Source: Coprococcus eutactus (GTDB lineage: Bacteria > Bacillota > Clostridia > Lachnospirales > Lachnospiraceae). Taken from it: a stretch of 64,000 bases of DNA. Shown here piece after piece: positions 26,781 to 35,075 of this stretch. Below the pieces are notes generated by a model. It searched no databases and had not been told where the DNA came from. It saw only the letters and a list, made by a program, of their open reading frames with translations. A program made the position numbers and the translations under genes. Every line of letters starts with the position of its first letter. Position 1 is the first letter of the stretch. The DNA lies in assembly GCF_025149915.1 (NCBI RefSeq), contig NZ_CP102278.1, forward strand, positions 124,001 through 188,000, in the 5' to 3' direction.

Positions 26781-27345
26781 AGAATTTGAATACTTTGCCT
26801 ATATCGGTTTTGTAGCTTTCAAGGTAGTCTAAGATGGCGTCTGCGTCATCCATGACTGCGTATATTTCGTTGGTGGCGTTCGTCATAAAGCCTTTGACTG
26901 CGGTCTCGCTCATCATGGTGAGCAGTGGTTCGAAAAAGCCGTTCTGGTTATACACCACGATAGCCTTGCCATGGCGGCCAAGCTGTTTTAGAGTGAGTAT
27001 CTCGAAGAACTCATCAAGAGTACCGATACCCCCCGGAGTCATGATAAAAGCATCTGCCCGGTCTTCCATGATCTGTTTTCTCTCTCTCATGGTCTCAGTA
27101 GTTATCAGTTCGGTAATATTCTCGTAGAGAATGCCATCAACATTAAAGAAAGAAGGCGCCACGCCGATGATTTTTCCGTGTTCTTCATGAGCACCTCTGG
27201 CTACAGCACCCATGAGTCCGTTGGCACCTGCGCCGTAGACCAGAGAGTGACCGCGCTTTGCCATCTGTCTGCCGAGATACTCCGTCTGTTCTATATAAGA
27301 GCTGTCAATGGTGTTGCTTGACGCTCCGTATACGCATATGTTCAT
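26779..27345 (-). CDS. LOG-family nucleoside 5'-monophosphate phosphoribohydrolase
   Basis: 188 residues with the lysine-decarboxylase-like Rossmann fold of the LOG family. The diagnostic motif PGGIGTLDEFFE is at about residues 103-114, preceded by ERKQIMEDRADAFI with the conserved Arg-Lys; GAGANGLMG near residue 40 binds phosphate. Plant and bacterial LOG proteins release the base from cytokinin-type or other nucleoside monophosphates. In gut Firmicutes the substrate is probably a nucleotide; a cytokinin role is not implied. GGAGG precedes the ATG. Confidence 0.9.
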   Translation of the reverse strand: MNICVYGASSNTIDSSYIEQTEYLGRQMAKRGHSLVYGAGANGLMGAVARGAHEEHGKIIGVAPSFFNVDGILYENITELITTETMRERKQIMEDRADAFIMTPGGIGTLDEFFEILTLKQLGRHGKAIVVYNQNGFFEPLLTMMSETAVKGFMTNATNEIYAVMDDADAILDYLESYKTDIGKVFKF

Positions 27346-27482
27346 AAAGATCCTCCAAATTAAATGTATTACAATATAAATATTCTTCTCGCAACAATTT
27401 AGTATCTAGTATAAATAAAAAGAGGATATTATTAAAGCTGAAATTTGTAAAAATGGGTAAAATTATGTGAAATATAAAAGTA

Positions 27483-27527
27483 AAAGACTGTGCGACTGGT
27501 GTGTGGAACATCAGTCGCGCAGTCTTT
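27483..27527 (-). terminator. Terminator of the BtrH-like gene
   Basis: AAAGACTGTGCGACTG pairs with CAGTCGCGCAGTCTTT over 16 bp with one wobble. Read on the minus strand it is followed by a T-rich run, about 35 bp past the stop of the gene ending at 27562. Confidence 0.8.
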
Positions 27528-27561
27528 AAAAAGATATATAAATATCTGACTTTGATATAGC

Positions 27562-28605
27562 TTATAACATCTCGACAACCTGCTTGAGAACGGCTGTCTC
27601 CTTCTCTTTTGCGCTCATCAGATACTTTTCAAATCTGTCCATACAGTCAACCTTGCCTGTGATGGATGTCTTGATCAGAAGATTTCTTGCTGTGAGCATG
27701 AGGTTTTCAACTTCCATATATGCATCGAGAATTTCTCCGTTGAACTCCAAATATCCGTTGTCCATCATATACTTAAGCCTCTCCATCATCAGGACCTTAT
27801 GGTCGTATAGGATATGGAGTGCACGTATATCGAAATCCGGATCCTCGGCTGACAACTGCTTGCCGATCTGCTTCAGGACTGCGTCGTAAACGTTCACACC
27901 GAATACTGTGTCGTTGAAACGGTTTCTCATCATACGGAAGTGGTTCTTGCTGTCCTTAGACTCAAGATACTCGATGAGAGTATCCTTTATGTACTTGGTA
28001 TCCAACTCGTAGTATGTCTCAGCCAGATTCTTCTGGATAACGTATATACCACGGCGTCCCTTGTAGTCATCCTTGAAGATGTGATCCTCTGCAGCGGTGA
28101 TGGTGTTGTAACCATTTCTTACATCGGAGTATGAAACTGTGGAATATGAGTAGTGCTCGCCAAATGTGAAATCACCTACGTTAAATTCCTGTTTCTCATC
28201 GTCATATCCATAGATAAATAATTCGTGAGGGAACTTGTAGTCCGCTCCTGAATCACAGAGGATCTTTGCCTCGTCAAATACACCGTATATATATCCGCCG
28301 AGGTTAATGGTTTTCTTGATAAATGTGAGAATGTCTCCACAGTAGCTTTCAACCTGCTCCTTTGTCATAAGTGAGAAGAGAAGGTAAGGGCATTCTTTGA
28401 GGGAACTGCTTCCAGGCATCATGTCCGCAAGAAGCATCTCGTCTCCTGTGAATATCTCTTCAATGTTGTAACATCTTAACTGTATATAATTACTGAATAT
28501 CCAATTTTTGGCTTTCTCATCATCCCCAATGATAGAGAAAAGTGTGGCATGCCACTGCCATGAAGTGATCATTGGATAGCTTGTTGGCAAAATCTTTTTG
28601 CTCAT
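27562..28605 (-). CDS. BtrH-like protein paired with an acyl carrier protein
   Basis: 347 residues, soluble. The opening LPTSYPMITSWQWHATLFSI and the central PHELFIYGYDDEKQEF-NVGDF segment recall the BtrH N-terminal (papain/C39-like) domain found beside non-ribosomal peptide genes; in butirosin synthesis BtrH moves an acyl group from an acyl carrier protein. I recognise this from memory and only moderately. No clear catalytic Cys is visible in the N-terminal block. The C-terminal ~150 residues are helical. The gene lies 55 bp after the acyl carrier protein gene with GGAGG before its ATG, so the two proteins almost certainly act together. No synthetase or polyketide gene is nearby. Confidence 0.6.
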   Translation of the reverse strand: MSKKILPTSYPMITSWQWHATLFSIIGDDEKAKNWIFSNYIQLRCYNIEEIFTGDEMLLADMMPGSSSLKECPYLLFSLMTKEQVESYCGDILTFIKKTINLGGYIYGVFDEAKILCDSGADYKFPHELFIYGYDDEKQEFNVGDFTFGEHYSYSTVSYSDVRNGYNTITAAEDHIFKDDYKGRRGIYVIQKNLAETYYELDTKYIKDTLIEYLESKDSKNHFRMMRNRFNDTVFGVNVYDAVLKQIGKQLSAEDPDFDIRALHILYDHKVLMMERLKYMMDNGYLEFNGEILDAYMEVENLMLTARNLLIKTSITGKVDCMDRFEKYLMSAKEKETAVLKQVVEML

Positions 28606-28660
28606 ATGTTTATTACCTCCATTTCGCGTCTGGTTGTAAGACCTGTCGATGTAAGCTAAG

Positions 28661-28912
28661 TTAGCTGACTTTGGCCTCGACAGCCTTGATCATATCATTC
28701 ATGTCATAGTATAAGCCGAGGGCAAGCTCAGAATCGTCAAATTCTATATTGAGCTCATTCTCAAGTCCTACGATGAACTGTATGATAGACACTGAATTAA
28801 CCCCATAAGCTGTTGTAAGAGGCGCCGTCATATCCAGATTTCCCGCATCTATCTCTGGAAGAACATTAGAAAATACCTCCAATACCTTTGCTGTTAATAT
28901 CTTTTTGTCCAT
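28661..28912 (-). CDS. Acyl carrier protein-like protein (orphan)
   Basis: 83 residues, acidic, four-helix carrier layout. The 4'-phosphopantetheine attachment region is GVNSVSIIQFIVGLENELNIEF, i.e. NSV in place of the usual DSL, with the Ser at about residue 40. Loss of the Asp suggests a specialised carrier rather than the main fatty-acid ACP; the fab genes lie 12 kb away. GGGAGG precedes the ATG, and a good promoter lies 50 bp upstream. It is followed by the BtrH-like gene. Confidence 0.85.
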   Translation of the reverse strand: MDKKILTAKVLEVFSNVLPEIDAGNLDMTAPLTTAYGVNSVSIIQFIVGLENELNIEFDDSELALGLYYDMNDMIKAVEAKVS

Positions 28913-28960
28913 TTCAAACCTCCCATTCGTTATGATTTGTTACCAATGCACGTTATCTTT

Positions 28961-28989
28961 ATTTTAATGTGTTTGCACATATTTTTCAA
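28961..28989 (-). promoter_or_regulatory. Promoter of the ACP / BtrH-like operon
   Basis: On the minus strand, TTGAAA (28984-28989) and TAAAAT (28961-28966) are 17 bp apart, about 50 bp before the ACP start. The rest of the 307-bp gap to 29219 is AT-rich; a TATAGT at 29076 may be the -10 of the divergent dehydrogenase gene. Confidence 0.65.
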
Positions 28990-29219
28990 TAAAATTATTC
29001 AAGTCGTACAGAAATATTTGTGCATTTTTGCGTTAAATGGTAAAATGATCGTTATAAAACGTGTGAATTATATGGTATAGTTGAATAAAATAAATGTATC
29101 GTTTTAATAAAAATGACGTTATGCCATGGGATGTGCTCTCTGAAACAAGGAGAGATATATGTGAAATAAAATGATATTATATGTAGATAAGCTAAAAATA
29201 TAAGGCAGGGTGATCAGAT

Positions 29220-30179
29220 ATGAAAATAGTAGTTCTCGATGGATGTGCTGCAAATTCCGGTGATATCAGTTGGGAAAGTCTGGAAAAGTATGGTGAGCTC
29301 ACAGTGTATGACAGGACAGAATATGAGGATGTGGTTTCTAGAATAGGGGATGCTGAGCTCGTAACGACGAACAAGACAGTTATTGACAGAAGGGTAATAG
29401 AGTCGTGTCCGAATCTCAGATATGTGGGCGTTCTCGCAACGGGATACAATGTTGTGGATCTGGATGCGGCAAAGGAGCATGATATAGTTGTGACAAATGT
29501 TCCAGCGTACAGCACTGAAGCTGTTGCTCAGTTTACATTTGCACTGCTTCTTGAGCTTGCAAATCATGTTGGCGTCCACAGCGATTCAGTTCTGGCTGGG
29601 GGCTGGGTGAGAAGCAAAGATTTCTCATACAGTGTGATGCCGACCATGGAGATCTCGGGAAAAACATTGGGTGTTATCGGGTATGGAAGCATAGGACAGA
29701 GAGTGGCGGAGATAGCTCATGCATTTGGCATGAAAGTCCTTGTGAGCAGCAGAACTGAGAAGGAATTACCTGAGGGCGGCTGGATAAGATGGGTCAGCCG
29801 GGAAGAACTTTTTGCGCAGGCGGATGTGATCAGCATACACTGCCCGCTGTTTCCTGAGACGAAGGGCATGGTAAACAGGGAAACAATAGAGCTTATGAAG
29901 AAAACTGCATTTGTGATAAACACGGCAAGAGGCGGCTGCATCGTGGAACAGGATCTCGCGGCTGCACTCAATTCAGGACGGATCGCCGGAGCTGCGGTGG
30001 ATGTGGTATCTCAGGAACCGATGAAGGAGGATAATCCACTGCTCACTGCAAAGAACATCATCATAACGCCTCATATTGCCTGGGCCCCGAGAGAGGTTAG
30101 ACAGAGATTGCTGCAGATAGCAGGTGACAATATGGGCGCATTTTTGGAAGGGCATCCCATAAATGTGGTCAACAGATAG
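29220..30179 (+). CDS. D-2-hydroxyacid dehydrogenase (glycerate/hydroxypyruvate type)
   Basis: 319 residues. NAD-binding loop VIGYGSIGQRVAEIA near residue 150; catalytic Arg in INTARGGCIVEQDL near 235, Glu in SQEPMKEDNP near 265 and His in ITPHIAWAPREVRQR near 283, the standard triad. Family members reversibly reduce 2-keto acids such as hydroxypyruvate with NADH; the final TPHIAWAPREVRQRLL block resembles the glycerate dehydrogenase branch. The start follows AGGGTGA. The AlkD-like gene lies 63 bp downstream and may be co-transcribed, though the functions are unrelated. Confidence 0.9.
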   Translation: MKIVVLDGCAANSGDISWESLEKYGELTVYDRTEYEDVVSRIGDAELVTTNKTVIDRRVIESCPNLRYVGVLATGYNVVDLDAAKEHDIVVTNVPAYSTEAVAQFTFALLLELANHVGVHSDSVLAGGWVRSKDFSYSVMPTMEISGKTLGVIGYGSIGQRVAEIAHAFGMKVLVSSRTEKELPEGGWIRWVSREELFAQADVISIHCPLFPETKGMVNRETIELMKKTAFVINTARGGCIVEQDLAAALNSGRIAGAAVDVVSQEPMKEDNPLLTAKNIIITPHIAWAPREVRQRLLQIAGDNMGAFLEGHPINVVNR

Positions 30180-30242
30180 ACTTTAAATGCAAGGAAATAA
30201 AAAGGCGCTCTTATAACATTTTTGGAAAGGGGATATGTGTGG

Positions 30243-31049
30243 ATGGAGAGCAGCTCATTTGAAGAAGTGAACAGACTTGTCAGGGATGAGTTATATGAAC
30301 ATATGGATCTGGAATTTGGCAAATATCTTGCCATGAACCTGCCTGGATGCGGCAATGTGATCGGAGTCAGACTTGATGATCTGAAAGAGATTGCGCAGCA
30401 GATCGCGGAGATCAACTGGAAGGAATATCTGAAGCATGCGCCGGACGACACATTGGAGGACGTGGTGCTGCAGGGGCTTGTTCTTGGGTACGCACAGGGG
30501 AAGCTTGAGGAGATACTTGCGTATGCGGATGAATTTGTGCCAAAGATAGACAACTGGTGGGTGTGCGATTCGTTCTGTGCCAATTTTAAGGCGGCGTCCA
30601 TGTATCAGGAGATAGTGTGGGAGTTTATAATGAAATATATGGGGGACTCAGAACTGAATCCTGAATGGAGGAAGAAACAACAGGAGGTTGAGGTTTCGAT
30701 AGGTCAGGGAGGGATAGCCGTTGGAACGTGGCAGGATATGTCCGATGACTTCAGACTCAGGTTTGTGGCGATCATGCTTAAGTGTTATTACGTCAACGAC
30801 AGATACATAGACAAATGTCTGTATGCATTTGAACACATGCAGGATGGCGGTTATTATGCAAAGGATGGAGTGGCGTTTGGACTTGCAGAGAGTTATTTTG
30901 TATTCCCTGATAAAACCATCGATTACATAAAAAATGCAAAGTTTGAGGATCGTATATTGGAGATGGCGAGAGAAAAGATCGAGAAGATCTACAGACTTCC
31001 AAAAGAGGATGTGGAGAGATTTGCGGAGGCGTTGACAGCTGCTGGATAA
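30243..31049 (+). CDS. AlkD-like DNA alkylation repair protein
   Basis: 268 residues from the ATG at 30243 (AAGGGG 10 nt upstream); a GTG at 30237 or TTG at 30222 is possible. The sequence is all-helical in HEAT-like pairs. DNWWVCDSFCANFK near residue 105 and TWQDMSDDFRLRFVAIMLKCYY near 165 match the helical repeats and the conserved Trp/Asp of AlkD-type glycosylases, which excise alkylated bases without base flipping. There is no signal peptide. The catalytic Asp assignment cannot be verified by eye. A large hairpin lies just downstream at the start of the next gene. Confidence 0.8.
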   Translation: MESSSFEEVNRLVRDELYEHMDLEFGKYLAMNLPGCGNVIGVRLDDLKEIAQQIAEINWKEYLKHAPDDTLEDVVLQGLVLGYAQGKLEEILAYADEFVPKIDNWWVCDSFCANFKAASMYQEIVWEFIMKYMGDSELNPEWRKKQQEVEVSIGQGGIAVGTWQDMSDDFRLRFVAIMLKCYYVNDRYIDKCLYAFEHMQDGGYYAKDGVAFGLAESYFVFPDKTIDYIKNAKFEDRILEMAREKIEKIYRLPKEDVERFAEALTAAG

Positions 31050-31108
31050 TAAAATAAGCTCTTCATGGAGTCTTCGGCTGTCGTGGGAAGCATGAATATA
31101 TTAATATA

Positions 31109-31177
31109 AAAAAGGACATTATATGTGCAGGAGGAATTCTTATGGAGAATTGGAATGCGTATATGGATGTCCTTTTT
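31109..31177 (+). promoter_or_regulatory. Long hairpin enclosing the RBS and start codon of the EIIBA-like gene
   Basis: Three nested stems: AAAAAGGACAT (31109-31119) with ATGTCCTTTTT (31167-31177), perfect 11 bp; ATATGTGCA with TGCGTATAT, 9 bp with two wobbles; AATTCT with AGAATT, 6 bp around loop TATGG. The GGAGG is in an internal bulge and the ATG (31142) in the apical loop. The outer 3' arm ends in five T, so it could also act as a terminator of the AlkD-like gene. Confidence 0.75.
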
Positions 31178-32161
31178 AATTTACAGGAAATCCGACAGAT
31201 AGGAGACTCATTCTGGTTGTACGCAACAGTATTGCTGTTGGTGACAGCTGCGGTGATACTCGTTGCTGCATGTATTAGGAAAAGGCGTGAAAATGATGAC
31301 GAAGCCTCTTGCGAGGATGGGGAGACAGACAATAGCGATAGGAATGCGGGTGACCGAAATGTGAATGAAATGGGAAACCTGGCAGTTATCATAGATGCCC
31401 TCGGGGGAATGGACAATATATATAATCTGGCATGCAGTGATACAAGACTCAGGGTTACTGTTAATGATGGAACACTGGTGAACCGTATGAGGCTCAAGTC
31501 GTCCGGTGCGCTTGGGGTTCTGGCAAAGGGGAGACAGGTTCAGGTGTTTTATGAAAATCAGGTGGAGAACATTTGCAGGGAACTCAAGAGATGCATTGAG
31601 AGTAACAAATATATGGAATCAGAGAAGGAGGATGCGGATTATGAAAGAGTGCTTAAGAAAGTGTATGTGCCTGTTGAAGGTGATATTGTGTGCGTATCTG
31701 ATATTCATTGCTTACAGGACGTGGGAGACGGGAGTATCGGCGTGTGTGCGATTCGAGCCACACGGGGAGAGATCAGAGCGCCGTTTGACTGCAAGGCTGG
31801 ATATAGTAAAGCCAGAGCAGGGCAGATAGAATGCGTGTCCAAGGAAGGGTATGTCGTTGGGATACATCTGATCGCTGATGGGCAGCGCGACTGGAATAAC
31901 GTATGCCAGCCGGTAAATATAAGGCTGATGTGCAATGAAGGGGAACGCGTGAGAAAAGGGAAACTTCTTGCAGAATATCCTTATGAGACATTTGCAGGGA
32001 TGGGCGATAAGGTATATGTGGTGCTGGAGGCATATGTATCTGAATCCAGTACATCTGAGGGCGAAAGATCTGACGAAGATATGGATAGAAGATATCACCT
32101 CGTGATCAATAACGGTAAGAGGGTAGACTATGAGCACGTCGCGTGCGAGATAGTTGAATAA
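31142..32161 (+). CDS. Membrane-anchored PTS EIIB-EIIA-like protein with altered catalytic residues
   Basis: 339 residues, GGAGG before the ATG. A short outside end and one membrane helix (about residues 25-43, YATVLLLVTAAVILVAAC) precede an acidic linker. Residues ~80-150 resemble a glucose-type EIIB domain (IIDALGGMDNIYNL, TRLRVTV, GALGVLAKGRQVQVF), but at the usual CxTRLR site it reads SDTRLR, with Cys one place earlier. Residues ~180-310 resemble EIIA-Glc (VYVPVEGDIVCV, APFDCKAGY); the first active-site His is replaced (ARAGQI), while the second is kept in GIHLIAD. No EIIC transport domain is present. It is more likely a sensor or regulator than a transporter subunit. Confidence 0.78.
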   Translation: MENWNAYMDVLFNLQEIRQIGDSFWLYATVLLLVTAAVILVAACIRKRRENDDEASCEDGETDNSDRNAGDRNVNEMGNLAVIIDALGGMDNIYNLACSDTRLRVTVNDGTLVNRMRLKSSGALGVLAKGRQVQVFYENQVENICRELKRCIESNKYMESEKEDADYERVLKKVYVPVEGDIVCVSDIHCLQDVGDGSIGVCAIRATRGEIRAPFDCKAGYSKARAGQIECVSKEGYVVGIHLIADGQRDWNNVCQPVNIRLMCNEGERVRKGKLLAEYPYETFAGMGDKVYVVLEAYVSESSTSEGERSDEDMDRRYHLVINNGKRVDYEHVACEIVE

Positions 32162-32163
32162 TG

Positions 32164-32697
32164 CTATTCACGCACAGCGCGCTCGATTATTCCAGCAAGG
32201 GTATCGATAACTTTGGCAACATCCTGATCTTTGTACTTCAGAAGCGTGTAAGCGCAGCCCTGTACGAACATTGATACTTCGACATTCTTGGACAGGTCGT
32301 CGCGAAATTCAGGACGTTCATCATAGATCTTTTCTTTTATGAGTGCATCCAGCTTGTTCGTGAGAATGCCGTAACTTCTGCTGTCATCTGGAAACAGTAT
32401 GGAAAAGAGATGCCCTTGATTTATAAATGCATTGCACAACTGACGGCTTGCTTCGGCCGGGTTGGTGAGCATATATTCAGGGTTTGGAATATCGCCGATG
32501 AGAGATTGCAGAGCATCGTTTTCAAGATACTCAGACAGGTCATATATATCCTGAAAATGGAGATAGAAGGTCTGCTTGCTGATGTTGGCTTTCTCGGTGA
32601 GTTCCTTTACCGTTATCTTTTCAACAGGTTTTACTGCACGCAATTCTATAAATGCACTGAATAAGCTGTTGCGGGTTCTCTGAATTCTTCTGTCCAT
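32164..32697 (-). CDS. TetR/AcrR-family transcriptional regulator
   Basis: 177 residues from ATG 32697, with AAAGGAG just upstream; the longer frame to 32760 has no such site. The N-terminal helix-turn-helix reads ITVKELTEKANISKQTFYLHFQDIYDL at about residues 28-54, the TetR signature with the Phe-Tyr-x-His-Phe recognition helix. The C-terminal ~110 residues form the helical ligand domain, of the TetR_C type seen in Firmicutes. It is divergent from glgB and shares an operator-like palindrome with it, so it may control glgB and itself. Its stop is 2 bp from the stop of the EIIBA-like gene. Confidence 0.88.
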   Translation of the reverse strand: MDRRIQRTRNSLFSAFIELRAVKPVEKITVKELTEKANISKQTFYLHFQDIYDLSEYLENDALQSLIGDIPNPEYMLTNPAEASRQLCNAFINQGHLFSILFPDDSRSYGILTNKLDALIKEKIYDERPEFRDDLSKNVEVSMFVQGCAYTLLKYKDQDVAKVIDTLAGIIERAVRE

Positions 32698-32770
32698 AAA
32701 AGCTCCTTTCTGGTCTCTGCCGTATGGTTGCATTGATGTCGGCTGATATTTTGTATACATTTATATATAT

Positions 32771-32808
32771 AGAATACACTAAAATGCATATATGGTCAAT
32801 TATTTGAC
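32771..32808. promoter_or_regulatory. tetR promoter and operator-like palindrome in the tetR-glgB gap
   Basis: On the minus strand TTGACC (32794-32799) and TATTCT (32771-32776) are 17 bp apart. GTCAA-TTAT-TTGAC at 32795-32808 is a perfect palindrome overlapping this -35 box and a plus-strand TTGACG (32804) that may serve glgB. Position and symmetry suit a TetR dimer site. Confidence 0.55.
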
Positions 32809-32951
32809 GTTTGTCTAAAAAGCGTATATTCATTAGAAACCTGTATAGCAGTATACTATATATAATTTACTATAGTCAAGAAATGACTGTGTGGGCTTAG
32901 CTTATGTAGCTTGAATATGCAAACTTGTATCTTGTATATGGAGGGAAAGTT

Positions 32952-34829
32952 ATGGATTTGTATGAGTTTTATTCAGGAAAATGTTTTGATGCTTACAATG
33001 AGCTGGGAGCTCATGTTGTGAAGGAGAATGTGGGCAAGAGCAGAAGAAAAATGGTGACGGGTGTGGACTTTGTGACGTATGCACCGAATGCGGAGGCGGT
33101 AACGGTTACAGGAGAGTTTAATTCGTGGGGCGAGACCACCATGGAGAGATGCTACGACGGCAGCTTCTTCAAATGTTTTATTCCGGGGGCAAAGACCGGT
33201 CAGATGTACAAATATAAGATCTACCAGAGGGATGGCTATTGCGTTGATCACTGTGATCCGTATGGCTTTGGCATGGAACTGAGACCTGCATTTGCTTCTA
33301 TAATAAGAGACATGGAAGAGTATACTTTTGGCGATGCCAGATGGATGAGAACGAGAAATGAGTGCAAGGGAGGACCACTCAATGTGTATGAGATGCACAT
33401 GGGATCGTGGCACTGTAAACCTGTGTATGATGAAAATGGAAAGCGGCTTACTCCAGAGGAGGTCATTGATGCAGATAGGGTATCTGAGGGTTGGTATACA
33501 TACAGGGAGATTGCTCCTATGTTGGTGGAATATCTGAAGGAGCAGGGATACAACTATGTGGAGTTCATGCCTCTTTCGGAGCATCCGTGTGATGAGTCCT
33601 GGGGCTACCAGAATACTGGATTTTTCAGTCCGACGGCTAGATATGGAACCGCGGATGATCTGAAATTCCTGATCGATACCCTGCATAAAAATGGCATAGG
33701 TGCGATAATGGATTATGTTCCTGTGCATTTTGCGCTGGACGGATATGGACTGGCGAAATATGACGGAACAAATCTGTACGAGCATCCATCGGATGATGTG
33801 GGATACAGCGAGTGGGGTAGCAAGAACTTCATCCACTCCAAGGGTGAGGTGCAGACATTTTTAAAGAGTGCGGCAAACTACTGGCTCACTGAGTATCACT
33901 TTGACGGTCTCAGAATGGATGCAATCAGCAGAATAATCTACTGGATGGGCGATGAAGCCAGAGGTGTAAATGACAGGGCGGTAGAGTTTATAAAGGGACT
34001 CAACCAGGGGCTGAAGGAGAGACATCCTTCATGTATACTCTGTGCCGAGGATTCCACGGACTACAAGGGAACCACAAAGGAAGTCAGGTATGACGGACTT
34101 GGATTTGACTATAAATGGGATATGGGATGGATGAATGACACGCTGAATTTCTTCAGGACGCTTCCGTTTTGCAGAGGCGACCAGTACCACAAACTGTCAT
34201 TTTCAATGATGTATTTTTATAATGAGAGGTACATGTTGCCCCTCTCCCATGATGAGGTTGTTCATGGAAAGGCAACTATAGCCCAGAAGATGGCAGGCTC
34301 ATATGAGGAGAAATTCCCGAATGCAAAGGCGCTCTACGCATACATGTATGCACATCCGGGCAAGAAACTGAACTTTATGGGCAATGAGATAGCCCAACTC
34401 AGAGAGTGGGACGAGAAGAGAGAACAGGACTGGGATATACTGAAATATCCGAATCACGATTCATTTAACAGATTTATAAAAGATTTGAATAAGCTCTATC
34501 TGAAAGAACCTGCGCTGTCAGGGTGGGATGATGATCCACACGGATTTGATTGGATACTCTGTGGCAAAGAGCAGGATGTTGTATATATATTTCAGAGAGT
34601 TATTGAGGAAAATAAGATAGTAGTAGTCATGAACCTATCAGGAAATACATACAGGGATTATCATTTCAGATACGGCGAGGGAGGCTCCATGAAGATCCTT
34701 ATGAACACCGACTGGAACAAATACGGCGGCAGCACAAAAGACACCATGAAGAGCATCAAAGGTGTGTGCGGCGACTTCGGCTTCGACCTTCCGGCATTAT
34801 CCGTAATGTACTTAAAGCCGGTGGACTAG
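32952..34829 (+). CDS. glgB: 1,4-alpha-glucan branching enzyme
   Basis: 625 residues from ATG 32952, with GGAGGG upstream. An N-terminal CBM48-like domain (FVTYAPNAEAVTVTGEFNSW, residues ~35-55) is followed by a GH13 barrel: DYVPVHFALD, the nucleophile Asp in FDGLRMDAIS, the acid/base Glu in CAEDST and the His-Asp pair in LPLSHDEVVHGK. It makes alpha-1,6 branches in glycogen or similar storage glucan. It is shorter than E. coli GlgB (728 residues), lacking the extra N-terminal module. No other glg gene is adjacent. Divergent TetR gene and shared palindrome suggest local control. Confidence 0.95.
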   Translation: MDLYEFYSGKCFDAYNELGAHVVKENVGKSRRKMVTGVDFVTYAPNAEAVTVTGEFNSWGETTMERCYDGSFFKCFIPGAKTGQMYKYKIYQRDGYCVDHCDPYGFGMELRPAFASIIRDMEEYTFGDARWMRTRNECKGGPLNVYEMHMGSWHCKPVYDENGKRLTPEEVIDADRVSEGWYTYREIAPMLVEYLKEQGYNYVEFMPLSEHPCDESWGYQNTGFFSPTARYGTADDLKFLIDTLHKNGIGAIMDYVPVHFALDGYGLAKYDGTNLYEHPSDDVGYSEWGSKNFIHSKGEVQTFLKSAANYWLTEYHFDGLRMDAISRIIYWMGDEARGVNDRAVEFIKGLNQGLKERHPSCILCAEDSTDYKGTTKEVRYDGLGFDYKWDMGWMNDTLNFFRTLPFCRGDQYHKLSFSMMYFYNERYMLPLSHDEVVHGKATIAQKMAGSYEEKFPNAKALYAYMYAHPGKKLNFMGNEIAQLREWDEKREQDWDILKYPNHDSFNRFIKDLNKLYLKEPALSGWDDDPHGFDWILCGKEQDVVYIFQRVIEENKIVVVMNLSGNTYRDYHFRYGEGGSMKILMNTDWNKYGGSTKDTMKSIKGVCGDFGFDLPALSVMYLKPVD

Positions 34830-34982
34830 AAGTGTATGTATTTTATGGATGTATAAATACATATTTAAAAGTATCAGATATATAGCTATAGGATAAAATA
34901 AAAGTTGCCTGATATATGTAATCCATGTTATAAGTGAACAACAGAAATTAAATGGAATTTAAGTAAAATTACTACAAAGACA

Positions 34983-35053
34983 GGTACTTCATCCGCATAG
35001 GAGTGATTTGGCATACCCCCCGGATACAAACTCGCCCGCGCGGATGAAGTGCC
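34983..35053 (+). promoter_or_regulatory. Leader hairpin before the second ABC-F gene
   Basis: GGTACTTCATCCGC (34983-34996) pairs with GCGGATGAAGTGCC (35040-35053), 14 bp with one wobble, enclosing a 43-nt loop that contains a CCCCCC run. It ends 22 bp before the ABC-F start. The remaining 34830-34982 region is AT-rich without a gene. Confidence 0.6.
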
Positions 35054-35075
35054 GTCCGTCAGACAAGGAGAGTTT

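Noticed and set aside
27346..27561. Small gene between LOG and BtrH-like genes
   Set aside because: Only a terminator and AT-rich DNA. The 68-codon frame there extends the LOG N-terminus without an RBS.
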